A DNA stretch of 64,000 nt from Carex sylvatica (GCA_964058845.1 CAXKVR010000398.1:62001-126000); one strand, 5' to 3'; counted from the stretch's first letter, positions 34,470 through 46,799 are shown. A program made the numbers and translations. Notes: a model not told the origin generated them from the sequence alone.

Positions 34470-35336
34470 AAATTCCAGAAGTCCTGAGATTAATGACCTA
34501 TAGGCTATAGCTAATAAACAGTCAATTATAAAAGTTGTTTATAAGATGTTGGAGCCGTTCGGCAACACAAGTTAAATCTTAACTAAGGAGCTTATATTCG
34601 ATTGCTTTAATATATAAATAAAACTATTTAATTAGGAGATTTAATCCACATAGAAGTGTTTTAAGACTCGACATGGAATTAAGATTCGGAAAAAAATAGG
34701 CTAAAAGAAATAATCTTAATCCTCACTAAAAAATCAGTATTCAAAAGAATTAAATGACTAAGGAAATTAAAAAGAGATTTAAGAAAGTTAAAAGTTGTAT
34801 CTAATCAAGTATTAAAAAAAAATCACATAGAAAACGAGCTTAATTATAAGGATAGTGTCATCATAATTTAGACTGATTTTTCATTCTAAACATATTTTAA
34901 CGTTGAGATAATGTATTGTTTTTTTATGGTTTTTTTTTTTTTTTTTGGATGGTCGAGATAAAGTATTGTTACCCAACTCATTTGACAATAGGACAGACAA
35001 ACCAAAAGAATGAATGCATCAATAATTAGCTTCCCTTAACTAATTGCTCAATAATTAGCTTAATTATTATTACAAGCAAATGCGAATATACTTATCTACA
35101 CATGTTTCACTGAGCCCTTGTATGTTATCTTGAAAACAACTAAATATATATATATAATTACAAGACTAAGCAGAGGATGTTGAGAAAAAACCATTTGATA
35201 TATATAACTAATTTACACAAGTCATATGACAAGGGATAAAGGTAAAATACATAACCTCAAAGAGATGCTATAGTTCCTACATTGCCTCAACCAAAATAAC
35301 AATATATAAAAAAAGTTCAGCAAAGCAAAATCATTG
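34470..35336. other. Intergenic 3' of SOFL copy 2
   Basis: AT-rich with no coding ORF or clear repeat. It probably contains the SOFL copy 2 3'UTR near 35250-35336. Confidence 0.4.
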
Positions 35337-35747
35337 TTACCAGGTTAGTTTTGTCTTCCAAATCTTAGAACTACAGCTACTAGAAGATCCAGTGCCTCTC
35401 TTGAATAAACCACCAAAACATCTTCTTTCTTCCCTTCTCTCCATTTTCTTAGATTTCTCCTTGATATTGGTAGAAAGGTTACTAACATGATCATCTGTTG
35501 TCGTAATATTTCTCTCATTATTTCCTGTAGACGCATCAGAAGCCAATGAATCATCCTCTTCTACTCTGTTCTCACCAGTGCTGTCGTGAAATTCAACACT
35601 GAGATCACTACCCATCTCACCATCATCATGATCATCATCATCATCATCCAGGGGAGATGCCAAGTAAAGCGTCCAGCTAGACTCTGTGCTGCTACACCTC
35701 TCTCCTTCTCCAGTTATCACAGATGTCGACTCAACTAGGTACTCCAT
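35337..35747 (-). CDS. SOB FIVE-LIKE (SOFL) protein, copy 2
   Basis: An intronless ORF of 136 codons starts at ATG 35747-35745. SOFL-A lies near residues 22-32 (ESSWTLYLASP, closer to the family norm than copy 1) and SOFL-B near residues 66-76 (DDSLASDASTGN). A run of Asp follows SOFL-A and a basic region (KSKKMERREERR) precedes a C-terminal block CFGGLFKRGTGSSSSCSSK that parallels copy 1 (WFRGLFKKDGSSSKGSSK). Members of the family raise cytokinin content when overexpressed. Copy 2 shares promoter and downstream flank with copy 1, but its leader carries a MITE at 35964-36179. Both frames are intact, so both may be functional. Confidence 0.88.
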   Translation of the reverse strand: MEYLVESTSVITGEGERCSSTESSWTLYLASPLDDDDDDHDDGEMGSDLSVEFHDSTGENRVEEDDSLASDASTGNNERNITTTDDHVSNLSTNIKEKSKKMERREERRCFGGLFKRGTGSSSSCSSKIWKTKLTW

Positions 35748-35963
35748 TTGTAAACAGAGGCAAGAGAAGCTGAAGCGCCTTTCTATTTACACTGAGACGC
35801 GCAAGAATATTCGTAAAGAGAGAAAGAAACAAAGGAGCAAGCGTAGATGAAGTGTCTGATTGAGCACCTACCAACTAGAGAGCAGTTCGGTTTTGATTCT
35901 TGCTTGATTTTTGAATTGTCTGACAACCCATTTGTAGAGTGATAGAGGTGGACAGGAGGAGAT

Positions 35964-36179
35964 AGGAATAGGCCCGATGGGCATTGGACCTATTTTAGGT
36001 TCAATTAGTTCTATCACCGTACAATTAGCATTAAATCTGTGCGCACGGAAATTGATAAAAACTCATACGGATTTTAATACGGAGTACACAATTCTTGATG
36101 CAATTGGATTGCCAGATCAACCATCGAACCAAAGTAGGTCCAATGGGAATCGGACCTACTCTGAAGTGGGACCGGAGAT
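35964..36179. mobile_element. MITE in the leader of SOFL copy 2
   Basis: Comparison with the leader of SOFL copy 1 shows that about 210 bp are extra here. The insert lies between two copies of GGAGAT (35958-35963 and 36174-36179). Its ends (GGCCCGATGGGCATTGGACC and GGTCCAATGGGAATCGGACC) are inverted repeats, and it is related to 5151-5350. It sits between the TATA-like box at 36220-36230 and the ATG at 35747, probably in the 5'UTR. Confidence 0.75.
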
Positions 36180-36184
36180 CTTTT

Positions 36185-36310
36185 GGGCTGAAATGTCACA
36201 TTCTTGTATAAAATTCCCCCTTTAAATAGGAAAGATTAATGTACCAGTCACCACAGCTGTCTTTCATACGACTGTCAACAAATTTCATTTCTGGGTCTTG
36301 TCATGAACAT
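36185..36310 (-). promoter_or_regulatory. Conserved promoter of SOFL copy 2
   Basis: CCTATTTAAAG at 36220-36230 (- strand) is the TATA-like box. TTAATGTACCAGTCA, CAGCTGTCT and TTTCTGGGTCTTGTCATG upstream match copy 1. After removing the MITE, the box-to-ATG distance equals that of copy 1. Confidence 0.7.
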
Positions 36311-36361
36311 CAAAGGTGATCCGTCTTTTCAAAAAAAAATAAAAAATGTCTCCAAGCCCTG

Positions 36362-36520
36362 GAATATTTTTTATAAACTATAATTAAAAAGATATTTTTT
36401 ATAAAACTAACATGATTATTTTTTTTATACAATTTTTTTTTTAACTGAAATGACATTTTGATCCTAGATATTTTTATAAATTTTTAATATATTTTTTTTT
36501 GAATCTATGAAAACGGCTGG
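36362..36520. mobile_element. Truncated MULE related to 33672-34004
   Basis: GAATATTTTTTATAAACTAT at the left and ATGAAAACGGCTGGGA near the right match the 33672 element, including the unusual GAAAACGGCTGGGA block. The right terminus is missing where the CGGGTAC-rich element begins. Confidence 0.65.
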
Positions 36521-37233
36521 GACTAGAGTTTTGCTAACGGGTACAGATCGGGCGGTCCGAGTATACCCGGGGTCGAACACGGGTACGGGTTGGGTACGGG
36601 TATCACGGGTATACGAGTACCACAGGTCGGGTATCACGGGTATTTTTTTCAAAATCCGTGTCCTGCCCGTCTTATACCCATGCCCGTGGTACCCTTGACG
36701 GGCAGGGCGGTTTGAGTACCCGGTCCGGTTTTTTTTTTTCTCTCTGTTTTTTTTTTTTTTTTTTTTTACGGTGTTGTACGAATATCATTATGTGTTTATA
36801 ATTCGACTTTTAAAATCAAAATAGTTCAATATAAATAAATAAAATTTATAACTTATATATATAAATTATTCATGCGAAAATTTGTATATTTATTCAGCTA
36901 AATACAAATGTATTTATTTATTTTTTTACACGAGTCATTTTATTTTATTTTCAAATTCTCATTCTAATTATATAGTTTCATAATTTATTTATATCTCGAA
37001 ATTTTTAGTTTACATTTTAAATTGATAATATATTTTATAAATCAAAATTACTAATTATTTTAAAATAATGTTGCTTAAATCAATTGCTTAAATCAATTAC
37101 TTTAAATATATATCAAAATTACTAATTATTTTAAAACAATGTTACTTAAATCAATTATTTTAAAAGTCGTTATGAACCGTTAGATGCTTATAAGTCGATC
37201 TGAATCGTATACGTATATGTATATATAATATAG

Positions 37234-37340
37234 AGGTTGGCTACTCTACTTACATAAGCATCTGAGGATACATGCTTATAAGTCATTTTTCTGTTTTCAA
37301 AATCCAAAAAGTCGATCTGAACCATTAGATGTGATCTCAA
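37234..37340. mobile_element. Partial copy of the 46800-47224 MITE
   Basis: GAGGTTGGCTACTCTACTTA and CATGCTTATAAGTCATTTTT match the left end of the 46800 element; the second half is absent. Confidence 0.6.
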
Positions 37341-37455
37341 CCGCAAATGCCACCGCATGCGCTGCATCATGCGTCGCAAAAGCCACCGCAAAATGCTGCC
37401 GCATGCGCTGCAAAAGCCGTCGCATGCGCTGCATCATGCGCCGCATAGGCTAATG
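37341..37455. repeat. CGCATGCGCTGC short tandem repeats
   Basis: About five imperfect units of GCCGCATGCGCTGCAAAAGC type run in tandem, a GC-rich island in AT-rich DNA. Confidence 0.75.
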
Positions 37456-37799
37456 CGGGGGCATTTGTAAAATTATTTTTTTTAGGGTATTAATAAAAAT
37501 GATCGTTTCCTTGGATATACATATATACACATATGTGCAGTCACAGAAACTTTATTTTATTTCTTTACATGTATATTTATTCAGCTAAGTACAAATGTAT
37601 TTATTTATTTCTTTACCCGAGTCATTTTATTTTATTTTCAAATTCTCATTCTAATTATATAGTTTCATAATTTATTTATATCTCGAAATTTTGAGTTTAC
37701 ATTTTAAATTGATAATATATTTTCTAAACGTTCATTTATTTTTAATAGGTTAAATAAAATATAAATCAAAAATATAATTAAATCAGAAACTTTAAAACA

Positions 37800-38175
37800 A
37801 TAAATAAAAAAACAGAATTTAAAAAACAGAATTTAAAAAACAGAATTTAAAAAACAGAAATTAAAAAAAAGAATTTAAAAAACAGAATTTAAAAAAAGAA
37901 TTTAAAAAACAGAAATTAAAAAACAGAATTTAAAAAATAGAATTTAAAAAACAGAATTTGAAAAACAGAAATTAAAAAAATAGAAATTTAAAAACAAAAT
38001 TAAAAAAATAGAAATTAAAAAACAGAATAAAAAAACAGAATTTAAAAAACAGAATTTTACAAACATAAATTAAAAAAAAAACAGAAATTAAAAAACATAA
38101 TAAAAAAACAGAATTTAAAAAATAGAAATAAAAACAGAATTTAAAAAACAGGAAAAAAAAAATAGAAATTAAAAA
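37800..38175. repeat. AACAGAATTTAAAA low-complexity tandem repeat
   Basis: More than twenty degenerate 14-16 bp units of AAAAACAGAATTTAA lie inside the CGGGTAC element. Confidence 0.9.
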
Positions 38176-38485
38176 ATAGAATAAAAAAAAGGAGGGGGGG
38201 ATTTGAAAATTTTGAAATTAAAAAAAAAAAAAAGGGTACGGACACCGGTACGGGTATACGGGCACGGATACGGGTACACGGGTTCACGGACACGGGCACT
38301 AGGGTATACGGGTATCGGTAATCCAGTCCGGGTATGGTCGGGTTTTTTCTCGAAAGGACGTACCCTATCCGTTTTATGCCCGTACCCGTGTACCCGTTTA
38401 CCCGACCTATACCCGGGCTCGGGCACGGGTACCCCAGGTAGCGGGCACGGGCGGGTCGGGTACAGGCGGGTCGGGTATGGTTTTT

Positions 38486-38640
38486 TAATGAACAAGGGAA
38501 AGATTTACAGAAAATTTACAGAAAATGAACAAGGGAAAGATTTACAGAAAATTTATGCACTAGGGTTTATGGTACATCAGGTTGGAAAGAAGAAAGAAAT
38601 GAACAAGGGAAAGATTTACAGAAAATTTATGCACTAGTTA
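38486..38640. repeat. Three direct repeats of ATGAACAAGGGAAAGATTTA
   Basis: Copies begin at about 38488, 38525 and 38599; the last two also share TTTATGCACTAG. Origin unknown. Confidence 0.8.
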
Positions 38641-38779
38641 AGCATCAGCTGTAAAAGGAAGCTGAATCGGAGTAAAGAAGGAAATGAGAATTGGGGAATT
38701 TTTAATAAAATCATAATTAGAAAATGACAATTTAGGAAATCAATTTGGCTGTTTTTTTTTTTTGAACAATTATATTACT

Positions 38780-39230
38780 CCTCACATTCTATCCCCGCAC
38801 CATCCCCCCACTCTCTCTCTCTCCAAATTAGTTTTATCTCATTTCAATCTCATTCATATTTCTAATGATTTATGATGAATACTTTCAAGTATAGATATAA
38901 ATACTTGCACGATGAGAGATAAATAGTTATGTAACAACTTGTCCGAAAGTATGTCATCATAGATCTCATTTGAAAGAGAAAATTACGTAGAAGATGTTCG
39001 TGATTTTAAATTCGCAAAATTTCTCATAGATCGTAAAAAATATGAACGAGATTGAAATGAGATAAAAAAAACTCTACCTCTAAAAACGTGCATAGCCCCC
39101 CATGTGATTTGAGATTCCCTCTACCTCTCATGAAAAAAACGTGCATGGTCCTTTAAATACTTTTGTTCTTAGGGATAAATATTTCCGTTATTAGAGATAA
39201 ATATTTTTGTACGTAAGTATTAATACTTTA
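38780..39230. repeat. Inverted copy of the repeat at 41390-42030
   Basis: Blocks such as GTATGTCATCATAGATCTCATTTGAAAGA and CTCATTCATATTTCTAATGAT recur in inverse or related order at 41640-41830 (CTTTCAAATGAGATCCATGA; CTCGTTTATATTTCTGACGA). Both have CATGTGATTTGAGA/TCTCAAATTACATG near CCCCC runs. A dispersed repeat family of unknown class. Confidence 0.5.
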
Positions 39231-39301
39231 TGAATAAAAAATGACAGTTGGAGTTTTTTGACATTTTGTGCAGGGATAATTGCAAAGACAATTATCACCA
39301 T

Positions 39302-39441
39302 CTTTTTTTTTTAACAAAAATTATAAGTACCGAATAGTCCGTATAGCCTATTAGGCACTTGTGATTTTTGTAAAAAGAAATATCAATCATGTTGATTTCC
39401 TAAATTTACTTTTTCTAATTATGATCTAAAAAAAAAAATCA
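39302..39441. mobile_element. Short MULE relative
   Basis: TTTTTTTAACAAAAATTATAAG and TCTAATTATGATCTAAAAAAAA form inverted ends similar to the 33672 and 40198 elements; inside are CCGAATAGTCC and GGCACTTGTGATTTTTGTAA. Without a clear target duplication, it is a fragment. Confidence 0.45.
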
Positions 39442-39444
39442 GAA

Positions 39445-40197
39445 TTGGGTGTAATATGCAAGTTTGCCAAATGATTATGCTGAGTATCTCCAGAAAGTAT
39501 ACGTTTGAAGTATGTGTGTCAAGAGAACTGATGCGTTTGAAGTATGAGTATTACTAATAAATTAAATGTGAGTTTATTTAGTCAATATAGGAAAAATAAA
39601 TGTAGTCTGTATTTTGTGTTGAAAAAATTATCTAACAAACTAGTATTAAATCTGAATTTTAACAATTATATTAAAGATATAATCAAGAATATAATAATAA
39701 AACTTTATTACTCGGAGCTACAAAATGCAGACCTAAGATAAGTTCATGTCTTGTGCGTATGAATAATCGTGTAAAACGTCTCAAGTTACACCGGAATTTC
39801 TTTATACGTAGGCGCAACCGTATTAGAGGTTGATGTAACTTCTTTCAATAATAGTAGCAAAATAATATTTGTAATATACAAAAAATATTTGTTTGTAGAT
39901 GAATAGAAATTAAATTTTATGAATTATAGAGTTAAGAGAAAGAGCAAAAAAAATGTAAATTGTTAGATAATTTGCTCTCCAAATATCATTTATTTTTATA
40001 AGAAAATACCAATAACTTTGTGCATTCGTGACAATTAACATGATATTCATTCTATTAAACTTTTTGTATTAACATGATAATTTTTCTACGGAATTGTTTG
40101 AAAATGAATGGTATGCCCATCAGCCCAAAACTGAAATTGATTTCAGTGCTTGCGCAAGCTGATGCAAGCTATTCTCAATTGATTCAATTGATTAAAA
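39445..40197. other. Intergenic, nothing recognised
   Basis: AT-rich, no coding ORF. A 20-bp motif (CGTTTGAAGTATG) is repeated at about 39502 and 39534. Confidence 0.4.
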
Positions 40198-41138
40198 GAA
40201 TTTTTTTCATAAACTATAATTAATAAATCAAAAATTACGAAACTAATATGATTGTTTTTTTTTTTGAAAAATCATAAGGACCGAATGGCTCATTCGGTCT
40301 CCAGAATATTTTTTGTTTTGTTTGGTCCAGATCAAATACTCTATCCAGTCTTGCATCAATTTTTTACTTTTTCTTGGTGGCTGCCATAGAAGATCCGAAA
40401 AAAAAATTAATATCAAGACCGAATACTCTATTTAGTCTTGGAACCAAACAAAACAAAAAATATACTCAGATCCACTTGCTGGTTTCTTTCATTATTTTAT
40501 TGTCCTTTCTAATATTAAGAGTATCTTGAAAAGTTTAAACCATGAAAGTTTTTTTACAATATATATTTGTTATAAACATGCACACTGATTTGGTATTTAT
40601 TGTCCTTTCTCTATTTTTTTTTTGCCAGAAAACACAATAAATATGAATAGTACTATAAATGCATTTCTCACATTTTCTTGGATACCTTTTTTCTACATCT
40701 ATAATTAGCTCATTTATATTCATTATTATTGTATAATTGTTCACCTATTTTCATCAAGCTTCCATATTTACTATACAATATTCACATTTTATATAACTTT
40801 AATCTATGCCTTTTTTATATATATTGTAAAAAAAATACAAGTAAAAATTTGATAATTGTTTACAAATAATTGATACATAATAATTATATGTTAATGACTG
40901 ACACTTTTTCAAATATAAGTTGCACTCAATTTTTATGTTGACTCTTTAATTTAGTGTCATGATCATATTTTCCTTTACTGCCACATGGTGTGTTCTCATT
41001 GTTTCGGTCTGGAAAAAAAAAAAAAAGTTACATAGATCGTCACACAGTTTGCTGAAAAAAGTAAAAAAAATATTGAAACTAAATGATCTATTTGGTTCTA
41101 ATTTTTGATTTATTAATTATGATTTCTGAAAAAAATTC
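40198..41138. mobile_element. Non-autonomous MULE, 941 bp
   Basis: It is flanked by the exact 9-bp direct repeat TGATTAAAA (40189-40197 and 41139-41147). The left terminus (GAATTTTTTTCATAAACTAT, then AATTAATAAATCAAAAATTA) closely matches that of the 22481-31998 MULE, and inside it keeps AGGACCGAATGGCTCATTCGG where the large element has GACCGGACGGACC. No coding sequence. It is a plausible passenger of the same transposase family. Confidence 0.9.
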
Positions 41139-41389
41139 TGATTAAAATGGGTAGCTGACAAACTTTTTAGAAATATATCATTGAGACAACGGACAGCTCC
41201 TATCTAAACTTATGTTAGTTGATTCGATCAAATGTGGCGGTAGATAGTGAGCTTCTGTGTAGAAATTAGATTAAAGAAATTAATTTACAAATAGCTAGCT
41301 CCATAATTCATAAAGTATAAAAATGTTAATATTAAAATAATAATTTATTTACATAAATTTCGAACATTTGTTTAAGTTGTATTTTGGGA

Positions 41390-42030
41390 TCTCTGCTTAT
41401 TTTTTAGAGTCTCTATGTATTTATTAAGAGCTTTTCTTTTTGGATCATGATAATTGTTTCCGCACCTCTATCCTCTCATTTATTTTCGTACTTAACTTCC
41501 ATAATTATCTTGAGGACCACAAAATTTTCAGCACTAATTTTTTTTCTATAGTATTAATCTCCATGTACATAAGTATTTATACCTAAGAACTGAAATATTT
41601 ATACCTACAAGGTGAATAATTTTTACAATAATTATCTCTCCAACCAAATCTCAAATTACATGGGGGAGGAGGGGCATACACATTTTTAGAGATAAGTTTT
41701 TTTCTTCATTTAATCTCGTTTATATTTCTGACGATCTATAATGAATTTTACGAATCTAAGATCACAAACGTCTTCTAAGTAATTTTTTCTTTCAAATGAG
41801 ATCCATGATGACATACTTTCGGGCTCGTCATCACACAAGTATTTATACCTATACTTGAAAGTATTTTTTTACATATGACACGACATATGAAAGTATTAAT
41901 ATCAAGTATTACATGTATTTTTACATATACACTAGAGTATTTATACCTATATAAAAAAAATACTTGAATAATCACCTCGTATAAGTTTATCGTGATAAAT
42001 ATTTTTTTGTATGGATAAATAATTAGTGGG
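41390..42030. repeat. Dispersed repeat, inverse relative of 38780-39230
   Basis: Shares blocks with 38780-39230 in inverse orientation and has several GTATTTATACCTA motifs. Class unknown. Confidence 0.45.
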
Positions 42031-45000
42031 GACCATAGTACAACTTCTAATTTTAGAAGTTGACTCTCTAATTTTAGAAGTGTTTAAATACTTAGCGGGA
42101 ACCATAATACAACATTTCTATATTGTAGCTGTGGGAATAGAGGAGGATAAGAGTGTGGGAATGAATATAATTATTCTTTCTTTTTAGTAGAAAACTAATT
42201 AAAGTAATATTAATATTTATGTAACTTTCAGTTGGTAAAGTGGGGCTATACAGCAGCCCAAATCATACTGTAAATGAAGCTTTCGAAATATTATAAATTA
42301 TATATGTTTGAATTGAGTTTATCTCATATTTGTTTTTATTTAGAGTTGAACTTGCTCCTCCTTAAATGATATATTAATTGAACTTGCTATTGTTGCATCC
42401 CTTTGACCTAACAGTCTCACATCATTTAGTTTATTTTTGTGAGAGAAAAGTGGGGGTCAAGCCCCTCAAGTTTCATTAAATGGACACCAGTGGTGTCATG
42501 TTTTTTTTGCATAGTATGCCCATAAGCCTTATTACATAATCATTTAGTTTATTAAAATTATTTATAATAAAATGGTTTAGTTTAAAGGTAAATAAATATG
42601 TTTTCTGTAAAATTTATGCACTAAAATATATTAAAACTGACACTCTTACTGAAATAAATATTATATTGTGATATTTTCTGCCAAATCGCGTGTAGTTTTA
42701 CTTTTAATTATATACAGATATATTTTTAAGAAAGAAATACAGCTGTCAGATCTGAATTTTATTTATTTATTTTGTATTCAAATATTAGATTAATCAAATA
42801 TAATTAAGTTATAAATTTGTAATTTGTCCAATTCACAAGTAGTGCTAAATTTATATTTTAATAGTCATATATAAACCTGAAACTTTTAAACTTATCATTT
42901 TAAAAAAAAACTAAACTAAATAACCACTGTTTTGAAATTTTTTTATATTTATCATGTTTGCAGTTTTAAACTGCTAACTCAGCGGGTTGATACTCTAGTT
43001 TAAACTCAGCAGATTGATATAGTAGGTTGATATCTCAGAGGATGCGAATTGCCAAGAGAGGAGGCGTTCCACGAGAGGAAAAGACGACGGGAGGGAGAGA
43101 AATTTCAGAGATGTGAATTCGCTAGAGGGGTGATCTAAGAGAGGAAGAGACGGGAGGAAAGAGACATCGATCTAATAGAAAAATTAATGGAAAGATTATG
43201 ATATGATGTTATTCGAATTTTACTCTTTTGAAATTAACGACTATAATTAATTCGGACGAAAATCTGAAAAAAAATTTCGATCCATGACAACATCACTCAA
43301 GATTATTATACAATGCTATTCCAATTTTATCCTTTGAAATTAATGATTGTGATTAATTTTTACAAAAATCTGAAAAAAATTCCGATGCATAACAGCGTCA
43401 CTTCTCAAATTAATGTACTTTTAGTGTCATACTAAATACATTATTGGGTCCACAGTTTGAAACTACAGTACTAACGTGCTAGGTCCGTTATAGTAACGGC
43501 ATAAGACCGCCAGAAAAGTTGGATTACTCAAAATCTAAACTGAGAATTGTCATTTTACTCTGCCCGGCAACTTGGTGCGTTCTTCAATTTTCAGGGGACT
43601 ATTCCTTAGTTCGTGTTATATTCAAGGACATAGTGGCGATCTAAATTATAAATTGTGGACTTTGACCCCCATCATTTTGGAAAATTGACCCTGCGCAGCC
43701 GCCTTCTATTTGCTTCTATCCTCTTCTTTAGACTAATAAATTGATTTCCGTGTCTACGGATCCGAAATTTTTATTATTAACATTAAAAAAAATTAAAGAA
43801 AATAACATGAAAATTGAAACATATTAATGTTGACTTCAAACACTTTTCTTAAAAAAGACCCTCTTATTGATCTTTTTGAAGAAGATCCTAGATTTAGGGA
43901 CCCAATTAGAACTGGGTACAGGGTATGGCTGTTCGGATTCTATTGAGGATTAAACTCAGTATGATTGGTTCTAATGCTACATATAACTCAAGAATAGATA
44001 ATCCTTGTCCGTAGAACGTCACAATATCACAAATTATTTTTCAAACCACTTGATATGTTATTGAGATTAACTTGTGGTCCCATTGTTCTTGTTCGAGATT
44101 GTCTTTATGGTATACGTACCCAACTTGTTTATAAATCTCATTTTAAACATAGTCAAATGTATAGTCTACAATTATCGTAAATGAAAATTTAGGACGAATA
44201 CTAAAATAAGCCCGCCTCGTCAGAAATCAAGATTATACTGAATTTCATACAAATCATTTATAGTTGCTCTAGATAACAAACTACAATCAAAATAATAATT
44301 CTATAAGTATTTTAAATCTACAACAGAAATTAAAAAAAGAACAACTTACAAGGCAGAAGAGTTGAGAACTAGAAGGGTTGAAAAGAAGGATTTAGCTACA
44401 GAAAAGAACTATGAATTTATACGGTTCGGAGGCTGAAATCCCAATTATACTACAATTATATTGGATTATTGAGCTGAAATGGTATTATTGAAATATCCAC
44501 GAAAATCATGTTATTTTCTTAATTTTTTTTTATATTATTATAAAAAAATTCGGTCTCCGTACGGGCCTGTACGCCTGTACTTATATATGAACGGAGTTAA
44601 AAAGAAAAGTAGAAATTAAATAACGTATTAAATTTTGAATCTCAGTACAGTAATTTAAATAAGAATAACATTATTATATAAGGGTCACGATAAAAGAATC
44701 CGTGCATATACAGGGGTTAAATATGAATTACAAAAAAAACTTGTGTAATGTTAAAACTGTTCGAAATTAAAAAAACTTTGACATTTATAATAATTTGTGT
44801 TTGAAAGGAAATTGTCAACTGGTCATGAGCGAGTTCACAAGTTCAGAATATTCAATTTTGTTGATTAAGATAGAACTGTTTTTTTAAGTAATTCAACATA
44901 GTATACTATCAAAAACAAACTTACTGTTTACAAGATGGACTTTGTGAAGTGACATGAATTTTGTCTCTCTAGAGAGAAATGCATGTTCAATTTTCAAAAA

Positions 45001-45499
45001 TAACATTTAAAAAATATTGAGGTGTACCAGACTCTGTAATAGAAAAAGAAATTAACACTACTGTTTATACTTATCTTTATTTATATATTAAGTGTCCAGA
45101 TCCATCAATGATTAAAAGATGAAATTTCTGATCACCCTTAATAAATAATTGAACATGTTATACCTATCAGAATTTCATTGATTTTTATCTCTTTTTTTTA
45201 CTTTTTATATAGTCTAGTCACTCTTAATAAATAATGAATGTTGAGTTGTGATTTAGTAGTCAAATTTCACTCATTATAATTGTACATTTTAATTTTCAAC
45301 CATCTCTATTAAAATTTTATAGTTTCACTCTGTTAACTGTTAATTTTTATTGAGATTCGTATGTAAAACTTCTTATAATCAGAAGAAGTGCCAACGTGAA
45401 GTCGCCCAAGTAACCAAGTTTTAGGTGCTGAAATGGAGACGATCAAAATGCAAAATTATTCCCCTGCTGGGATCTCCAGTAAAAATTGGAATTCCAATC
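42031..45499. other. Intergenic with a 107-bp imperfect tandem duplication
   Basis: No coding-like ORF or RNA gene. At 43194-43410 a unit of about 107 bp (GATTATGATATGATGTTATT ... AAAATCTGAAAAAAA ... CATGACAACATCACT) occurs twice. Near 43030-43160 GA-rich short repeats (GAGAGGAAGAGACGGGAGG) occur. Confidence 0.5.
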
Positions 45500-45657
45500 C
45501 TCTGAGATATCTCATATTTTGCGTGACTTTTTGGAAAATCTCAAACGTTCAAATACGTTTTACACAAATCTCAGAGCTCAAGTAAATACTGGTCTCCGCA
45601 TTATCCCCGAATAGACACCGGACACATCGGTCACGCAAAATATGAGATATCTCAGAG
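45500..45657. mobile_element. MITE with GATATCTCATATTTTGCGTG ends, copy B
   Basis: The ends are perfect inverses over about 28 bp (CTCTGAGATATCTC ... GCGTGAC and the inverse). The centre includes CCCGAATAGACACCGGACAC, the inverse of the block in copies A and C. This compact 158-bp copy best defines the family. Confidence 0.88.
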
Positions 45658-46377
45658 TATACACACTCTAAAAATTGTACCTGCTTGCGGTGCACCATCT
45701 AATTTTGAGTATTACTTTATTTAACAGATACTCAGCTTTTATTAAATGTCAACGTTAAAAGAATATTATATACAAAAATGTATTTCAATTTCACTATTTA
45801 TGATTGTATTATTGTTACCTCATATTGACTTAATTCTATATAACATTTTAATCAAAATGTTTATAATGAATGTTCTCAGAATTAATTTTTGTAATCCTCA
45901 ATTCATTATGCCTCATAAAACCGATTAATTTCTTATAGCTGAATGATTTCATTCTCATTTAACCAGCATTTGAACTACCAAGACCACATTGATAATAGAA
46001 TACTAGAATCAAGTATTTTGTAAATTAATTATTTTTCTCAAATGTGTAATTTTAAAGTTTTATTTAGCTTTATAAAAAGCATATGAAAAAGAAGTAACTA
46101 TCATATTAGTTGTCACTATCCTTAGATGCAATTATAATTTCAAAGGTATGAGTGGGCCAAAAATCTGGGTTTTTGTTTTATTGGCAAGTGCTTTCCTTAA
46201 TTATTAATTTGTTATTTGTGCAACTAAAAACATTATATTATTCAATTAAATTGCCAATTGATCGACTGTAACAATTGTATATTTGCACAAAATATACGTT
46301 AAGTTGTCTATCAACAACGAGTCTGGCTAGTATAACATCAGTGTCATTTCAGTCTATATAACACTAACTCCAAAATC

Positions 46378-46668
46378 CATCGAATAAACTTCAAACGGTG
46401 AATCTAAACTGTTCAAATTCATCTATTTCATTAGTTGCACGTTTACATGCAAAATTTATAATTTTTCAAATTTATTTAGTATCAAGTCAAGCGGTCAAAT
46501 GTGTGAGTTTTTAAGTTAATTTTAATGCATTTATTTTTTAACATTTTTGACCGCTTGATTTGATACTAAAATAACTAGAAAATATAAAAAAAAATTGGAT
46601 GTAAACACATAACTCATAAAATAAATCGGTTTGAACGGTTTAAATTAGTCATTTGAAATATATCCAAT
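46378..46668. mobile_element. Palindromic MITE, about 290 bp
   Basis: Arms CAAACGGTGAATCTAAACTG ... TAGTATCAAGTCAAGCGGTCAAA and TGACCGCTTGATTTGATACTA ... CGGTTTGAACGGTTTAAATT pair around AATTTTAATGCATTTA. Non-coding; class not settled. Confidence 0.7.
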
Positions 46669-46799
46669 CAATTTTGTATTTGATGTCATATACAACATAT
46701 GCGTGACGGTGCAAATTAACAACTGGAATATAAAGCTTTTAGAAAAAGAGTGCTTTTGTTTTTGAAAAAGGGTTGCAATATAATTATATAAAGCTTTAG

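Larger units (their letters stand above)
36526..38485. mobile_element. Element with CGGGTAC-rich ends
   Basis: Two dense clusters of ACGGGTA/TACCCGT motifs in both orientations (36526-36725 and 38232-38480) bracket an AT-rich interior. Such subterminal motif clusters are typical of plant hAT-like non-autonomous elements. ORFs in the clusters (Arg/Gly/Tyr-rich) are motif read-through. No target duplication was found, so the two clusters could also be separate elements. Confidence 0.5.

Noticed and set aside
38169..38637. 144- and 108-codon ORFs rich in Arg, Gly, Tyr and Pro
   Set aside because: They translate CGGGTAC/GTACCCG motif clusters of a transposon and recur on both strands.
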